From Quercus robur (lineage: Eukaryota > Streptophyta > Magnoliopsida > Fagales > Fagaceae), in the NCBI RefSeq assembly GCF_932294415.1, contig NC_065545.1, forward strand, positions 19,534,857-19,598,856: a DNA stretch of 64,000 nt, written 5' to 3'. The notes under the pieces were generated by a model. That model did no database searches, was not told where the DNA came from, and was given only the letters and a program-made list of their open reading frames with translations. The position numbers and the translations under genes were made by a program. Numbering within the stretch: the stretch's first letter is position 1; the number at the start of each line of letters is the position of its first letter. Shown here one piece after another: positions 59,399-64,000 of the stretch.

Positions 59399-62007
59399 TC
59401 ATGGTTTCATCCTTATTACAAGTTTTTCCTTAGGAGTCTTGGCAGGCTGAGTGGTTGTTGTTGCTAAGGATGCCGAACCCTTACCCTTAAGGTCTTCCTT
59501 GGCAGGGATAGGGAAAGTTGCCAAAACCAGCTTGTGGCTTTGAGAAACCACCCCTCCCTGGGAAGAATCCTTAGGTGCGTCCGAGGTCTTTGTCATCTCG
59601 GGGGCGACCTCCTTAGGGACTTCTTTCTCCTTGTCAAATACGCCGGTTTGCTCTGCCCCTTTATGAGGATTGTTGGGAGGAAGAGGGTCCTTAGTCAGAG
59701 CCTCTTCAACATGGCTTGTGATGTTGGGGGCTGCATCATCCTTGGGGGCTGTGGAGCCTGGTGCCCGGATTGCAGGGGGTAGTATACATTTTTTGCTCTT
59801 CTAATTGCAGAAGAGGCCTCAACCCCTGCCAGGTTGAGGGTCTCATTCCACACCTGAAGGCAGTATACTCTACACACCCTTGAGACCTCAACCTTAAGGG
59901 CCCCCTCGGGCTCGGCTACCCCCACGTCATAGCCATCTTGTTCGGCCTATTCCTTGGCCTTCTTAGCATCCTCCAGCTTTTTCCTTAACAATTTGATCCA
60001 CTCCCTGGCAGCGGTAAGCTCGTCCTCGGCTTGGTGGAGTTACTTACGCTGGGTCTCGGCTTGCCTCTCCGCCCCTTCCAACACCGCCTCAGCACTTTTC
60101 CACTCCTTCTCGGCCTTAAGGAGTTTGGCGTTCAGCACTTTCACTCCCTTCTTGGCCACGTTGAAGGCCTCAACAGTAGCAACCCTTCTGGCCTCCTCCT
60201 CCTTCATCTGTAGGTAAGAAATATCCATCAACTCCTCAGCTCTGAAACTGGTTTGGATAGCCTGCAAAAGAAACTTAGTGAGTGAGCAAAGGAAAGAGTA
60301 AAAAAAAAAAAAAAAAAAAATCTTATTTATTAATGAATAATGGACTTATCTTGAAAAACTCACCATAATGAGGTCTCTCTTTAGACTTAGAAACACCTTG
60401 TGTTTCCTCATGGTCCTCAGATCAGCCATGTCATCGGGTAATTACAGAGCTTGCTCTACAACGTCTGCTACTTACCCAGCCTTTCCCTGTTGGAAGTCCC
60501 TGATTGAGGAGTTCGTAGGGAGAGAGAATCCGTCTAACACCAGGGGGGATTCCAGTTCGAAACCTTGGTGCATAGATCGCATTCCTTGTCTCCTGGTGCT
60601 CCATCACTTAGGGACCTCGTCTGAGTGGTCTTAGCCACCTTAGCCCCTTTTTGGGGCTCGTTCTCCTTTGAAGGGATACCTCAGCCCTCTTCTACCACGT
60701 CCTTCCCCTTCTGCTCCTGTTTCTACTTTTTGTCTACTAGATCGGGTTGAGAGTCATGGGGGGGTAGGGAGGGAAAGAGGTTTAGCTTGGCCGGTCGCCT
60801 TGGGTGACCTGCCTCTAACCTGGGACTTCATTACCTCTATAAGGAAAGCCTTGGGCTTTCGTTGTATTCCCATGTCTTCTGGGATAGAATAATCTTCTTG
60901 GGAGTGACTAGCTTATGCAGGAATATGGTGGCCAAGGTCACCAGTTGGGGTTTCAGGGGATAAAGGTTGGTTGAAGACTTCGAAGTTGTCTTCCGAATCA
61001 GAAACTTCAACGACCTCTTCCTCTTCCTTAATTGTAAACTGGGACGAGGTTGCCTCTTCCTCGGCACTGCGTTGGAATGGCAATGCTACTTTTGGTATGC
61101 CTTCTGGGATAGGATCGATGGTGAGGAAACTCGGAACGACAACACTTATTTGGTGCAGGTAGGGATCTTTTGCCTTTATCTAGCACTTTGGCGCTTGAAA
61201 ACTGGACGAGATTAGGGTGTAGTTTAAGATTAGGTGGGCCGCTCTTAGTTGGCCATCCTTGTGAATAAACACCTCGGCTTGGAGGATCTTATCTAGGCTT
61301 TGTTGGTTGATGAGATTGAAATTTGGAATAGCAACTTTCTTATCTGCAAGACCATTTGGAAAACAAAAAATATCATTAGCAAAAAATGGCACAAATCAAA
61401 GGAAAAAATTCAATTGCAAGCATAAACATAGGCAAATGGGTAAAGAATATGTCAAGAGAAAAAGAGGTGATTTTTCAAGTAATGAACCTAGACCTAAAAT
61501 CCCACCTGGTTTCCCCTCTTTCGTCGGGTAAGGGAGGCCATCGTGCCACTCCCCTAAAACGATCAAGAAATCCTTATTCATGCCCTTGTTGGACTCAAGG
61601 AGGCACAAGATGAGTCTAACCTCCAAGTACCAAGTTTTTAGGTAATACCCCTGCTCCTTTAAATTGTGAAGGTTATAGACCTAGTTGACATCGTGATGGG
61701 TAAAACCTAAGCCCATTTTCTCGTTGAGGGCATCGACGCTGCCTAAAATCCTAAACATATTTGGGGCACATTGGGTGGGAACTAATCTGTGAGCCCTAAG
61801 GTAATTCCTAGTGACGGTGCCCATGGGAATTCTCATCCCTCCCTCTATAAAGGCAATCATCGAGATTACCACTTCTTCCCTTTGCCTTTTTTCATGCCAT
61901 TTCCCTTCCTTACAGTATCTAATGGAGACTTTTAGCGGGATTCTATATTGAGCTTTAAAGCTCTCTATATTCTCCGCGGAGTCTACCAGGTAAGCAAATC
62001 TACCCAT
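59399..62007 (-). pseudogene. Antisense gene of element B (three exons)
   Basis: Opposite to gag-pol. The ATG at 62007 opens MGRFAYLVDSAENIESFK, aligned with the element A start; a longer upstream frame (to 62181) has no counterpart. Exon 1 (62007-61506) contains MIAFIEGGMRIPMGTVTRNY and an in-frame TAG at 61683-61681. Intron 1 is 61505-61344 (phase 1). Exon 2 (61343-60364) starts with DKKVAIPNFNLINQ and ends HKVFLSLKRDLIM. Intron 2 is 60363-60262 (phase 0). Exon 3 (from 60261) starts AIQTSFRAEEL, runs through an Ala/Glu/Lys-rich coiled coil, then AGVEASSAIRRAKNVYYPL, and ends near 59399. Other frame breaks exist. Function unknown. Confidence 0.75.
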
Positions 62008-62250
62008 ATTCAGAGAAGGGTTGGAGGTGCTAAGATAGTAAAGGGGGAAACTAAGAAGGCCGAGGAGGAATAGACGCAGAGAAAAGAAAAGTATGTGGGA
62101 AAATAAATGGAAAGGTTTATAAAGACTTACGCAAAGAAAAAAAACTCTCCTCGGACTGGCTCTTGGTATTTGTGAAGGCACAAGTAAGTTGAATAAGTGC
62201 GCAAGTTCAATGTATGAGTGCTAAAGTGAAGTGAATGAAGTGTTTGGATA

Positions 62251-62261
62251 GTATTTATATC
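62251..62261 (-). promoter_or_regulatory. TATA-like box of antisense gene in element B
   Basis: The minus strand reads GATATAAATAC, 244 bp before the ATG at 62007 and outside the LTR. Confidence 0.55.
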
Positions 62262-62536
62262 AAAGGAAGGGAGACAGGTGGGAAAATTCCCACTTGGGTT
62301 CCAACAAGATTCTCAGCCGTTGGATCCACATCGTGCCGTAGAACGTGGGGAACATGGTGTCGCAGAAATTTAATGAAGGCGCGTCTCGGATGCCGAAGCG
62401 TCAAGAGCATGCGTGGGGCAGTTAAAAAGCACCTGCGCTGACAGAGGTGATATATGATAAGTGCGGGGCAATTGTGGTAATATTGAAATCCTCCTTTCTC
62501 TCCAAGGAGCCAGAGAGGAGAATTTCAAGGAGCTAT

Positions 62537-63348
62537 TATAGGGTGGTAGGCCCAGTAATGCGTATCTATGTATGTATTGGGTCGGGGGCCCAATCCAAGG
62601 ACATTAAGTAGTCCGAGGACAGGGAAACACTGTCAGAGGAGTCCATGTTAATGAATGAAAGGTGAGGTATGGTCGTGAGGGTTCAAAAGAGTGATCTGAG
62701 GAAGGATGCTTCCTCGGCTGAGCAAAGCCGAGGTCAGAAGGTGCGGTTTGCCATTAAGAGCAACGTTCTGGACAATTCCAATGTTGAGGATAAGTATCAG
62801 GAAGGAACAGGACAAAGAAAGGCTGTGAAATATCTAAGAGAAAGCTACTACCACTGCATTAAATGCTCTGCAACTCACTTTCTGGTTGCATTTATGTGGA
62901 GAAGACCCCTGAATAGTGCTGTCTTGGCTGCCCCAACTCACAGAAGGTCTGAGAGGGTGTCCGATGGGACAAACACTCAAGTAGTGGCCTGGACGATCAA
63001 CAAATGGAGGGCCAAGATCATCTAAAGGGAGATATATAATGTAAAAGACCCTGCGTAGAAGGGGGATCAGAGAATTAAGAGAGAATTACTGTAGCAATAA
63101 GAACTGTACTTGTAATCAACTTTAAGATCTATATACAAGAACCGATCTCCTCGGACTATGCTGATGACAATTTTCATTAGATACAACTAGTCTATTTTTA
63201 CTTTATTGTCATTTGGATCTACTATAATTGCTACCCAACCCATTAGAACCTAGTTTTCCAACCCACTCTCTACAAATTCATTGTATTGGACTCTTTGGGC
63301 CTAGAGCCTTTTAAATTTTGGGCTTAGGACGCAAATCCAGTCCTTACA
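62537..63348 (+). repeat. 3' LTR of Gypsy element B
   Basis: Aligned along its length with 51865-52677; the first dinucleotide is TA, one G-to-A change from TG. Followed by the target duplication ATACT. Confidence 0.92.
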
Positions 63349-63505
63349 ATACTTTTTGAGCTTTTCTAAACGGATACAACGTTTGTCTGGTGTCTAGTGC
63401 ACTACTACATTATTTTGGAATATTGTTGTATTTAGGACACGTCTACAAATAGTTTGACTATGAGCCACACATCTTCAAAAAGATTTATGCCTTGTTTTGG
63501 AATTT

Positions 63506-64000
63506 TCAGGTTTAGTTTTGGAATATAGGTGAGCAAATCTAATCTTTGTGAGTGACAAATTTTCTTTAGAAGGTTTTTTTTTTTTTTTGGGGGGGGGGGG
63601 GGGGGAGGGGGGGGGAGTGTTACACATCAATTCTTTAAGCGTGGAGTTACCACAATTGCACAAAATTTGGTGAATATAATAGGAGAATTGATTGATTCTG
63701 CTGTTGCATGTCAAATTACACCTTCTATGTCATCAATGGCACAAAATTTGGGGGATATAATCAAATATAGAGATATGGATGGTAAACTTTTTTAATATGC
63801 TATAAAGAAGGCATGTTTTGATGTCATATATCTCCCATTCAGAAATATTGTATACTTAAATGAAAGACACTCAAATATATTTTTATTCATTTCTTGAAAC
63901 ATGCAAACAGCTTGTTCGAATTTATCTTGGCCCCAAAAAATAAGTTTTTAAGGATCATACAACTTATTTTAACAAATTCTGGGCTACAGATAGGATTCTA
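63506..64000. repeat. Segmental duplication, copy 2
   Basis: Copy of 45811-46268. It contains a T/G homopolymer insertion (about 63574-63616) that copy 1 lacks. It runs off the window 13 bp before the point where the hydrolase stop codon would lie. Confidence 0.85.

Larger units (their letters stand above)
51865..63348 (+). mobile_element. Gypsy element B: Tat-like Ty3/gypsy with antisense gene
   Basis: LTRs of about 812 bp (51865-52677 and 62537-63348) and an exact 5-bp target duplication ATACT (51860-51864 and 63349-63353) define the element. Intact primer site TGGCGCCGTCTGTGGGAA is at 52680-52697. Order: gag, protease, reverse transcriptase, two RNase H domains, integrase, 81-bp minisatellite, then a minus-strand antisense gene and the 3' LTR. 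The LTRs differ by several percent, so it is not recent. The right LTR starts TA instead of TG. Frames are broken in several places. It lies between the hydrolase gene and the copy of its 3' flank. Confidence 0.95.

Noticed and set aside
62008-62181. Upstream extension of the antisense frame in element B
   Set aside because: Hydrophobic, absent from element A, and the MGRF start at 62007 is the one shared by both copies.
1-64000. tRNA, rRNA or organelle-derived insertions
   Set aside because: No cloverleaf with both boxes outside SINEs, and no rRNA or plastid/mitochondrial gene sequence was recognised.

Overview
This is a eukaryotic nuclear window from a woody eudicot. The evidence is spliced GT-AG genes, AT-rich spacers, and plant LTR retrotransposons, MITEs and SINEs. 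The repeat families look like those of Fagaceae (oak, chestnut, beech), but that placement is an impression, not a measurement. Most of the 64 kb is transposable-element DNA. Three host genes are complete.

Layout. 293-5876 is a decayed Ty1/copia element with a 5-bp target duplication. 5970-6652 is a GC-rich hAT-type element, followed by a copia RNase H scrap and a Mutator-type MITE (7706-8073). 9303-21721 is Gypsy element A (minus strand), split in its integrase region by a solo LTR (14782-16691). 21773-25638 holds a Harbinger MITE, a Mutator MITE and a likely Helitron. 25639-32640 is AT-rich spacer with SINE-type insertions. 32641-35382 is a BTB/MATH (BPM) gene. 36374-39785 is a young non-autonomous LTR element C (minus). 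40057-41159 holds a short-period minisatellite and a second hAT-type element. 41427-44597 is LSM2. 46281-50945 is a seven-exon dienelactone-hydrolase-like gene (minus). 51865-63348 is Gypsy element B (plus). 63506-64000 repeats the 3' flank of the hydrolase gene (45811-46268), so a second gene copy probably starts just past the right edge.

The most interesting system lies inside the retrotransposons. A and B belong to a Tat-like Ty3/gypsy lineage with two RNase H domains. Between pol and the 3' LTR, each carries a gene on the opposite strand with its own TATA box. Two introns sit at matching positions and phases in both copies, and the same amber codon occurs at the same place. A, B and the coding-poor element C also share a 78-81 bp minisatellite of common origin, in the same orientation relative to each element. 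C keeps a TATA box and a poly(A) signal for an antisense transcript although the antisense protein is gone.

Host genes: BPM proteins are substrate adaptors of CUL3 ubiquitin ligases, LSM2 is part of the LSM1-7 and LSM2-8 RNA-binding rings, and the hydrolase is an alpha/beta-hydrolase with a candidate signal peptide. They show no functional link to one another. All retrotransposon polyproteins here are broken by stops and frameshifts and are listed as pseudogenes. Exon limits were read by eye from splice consensus, frame and family similarity; no alignment was run.
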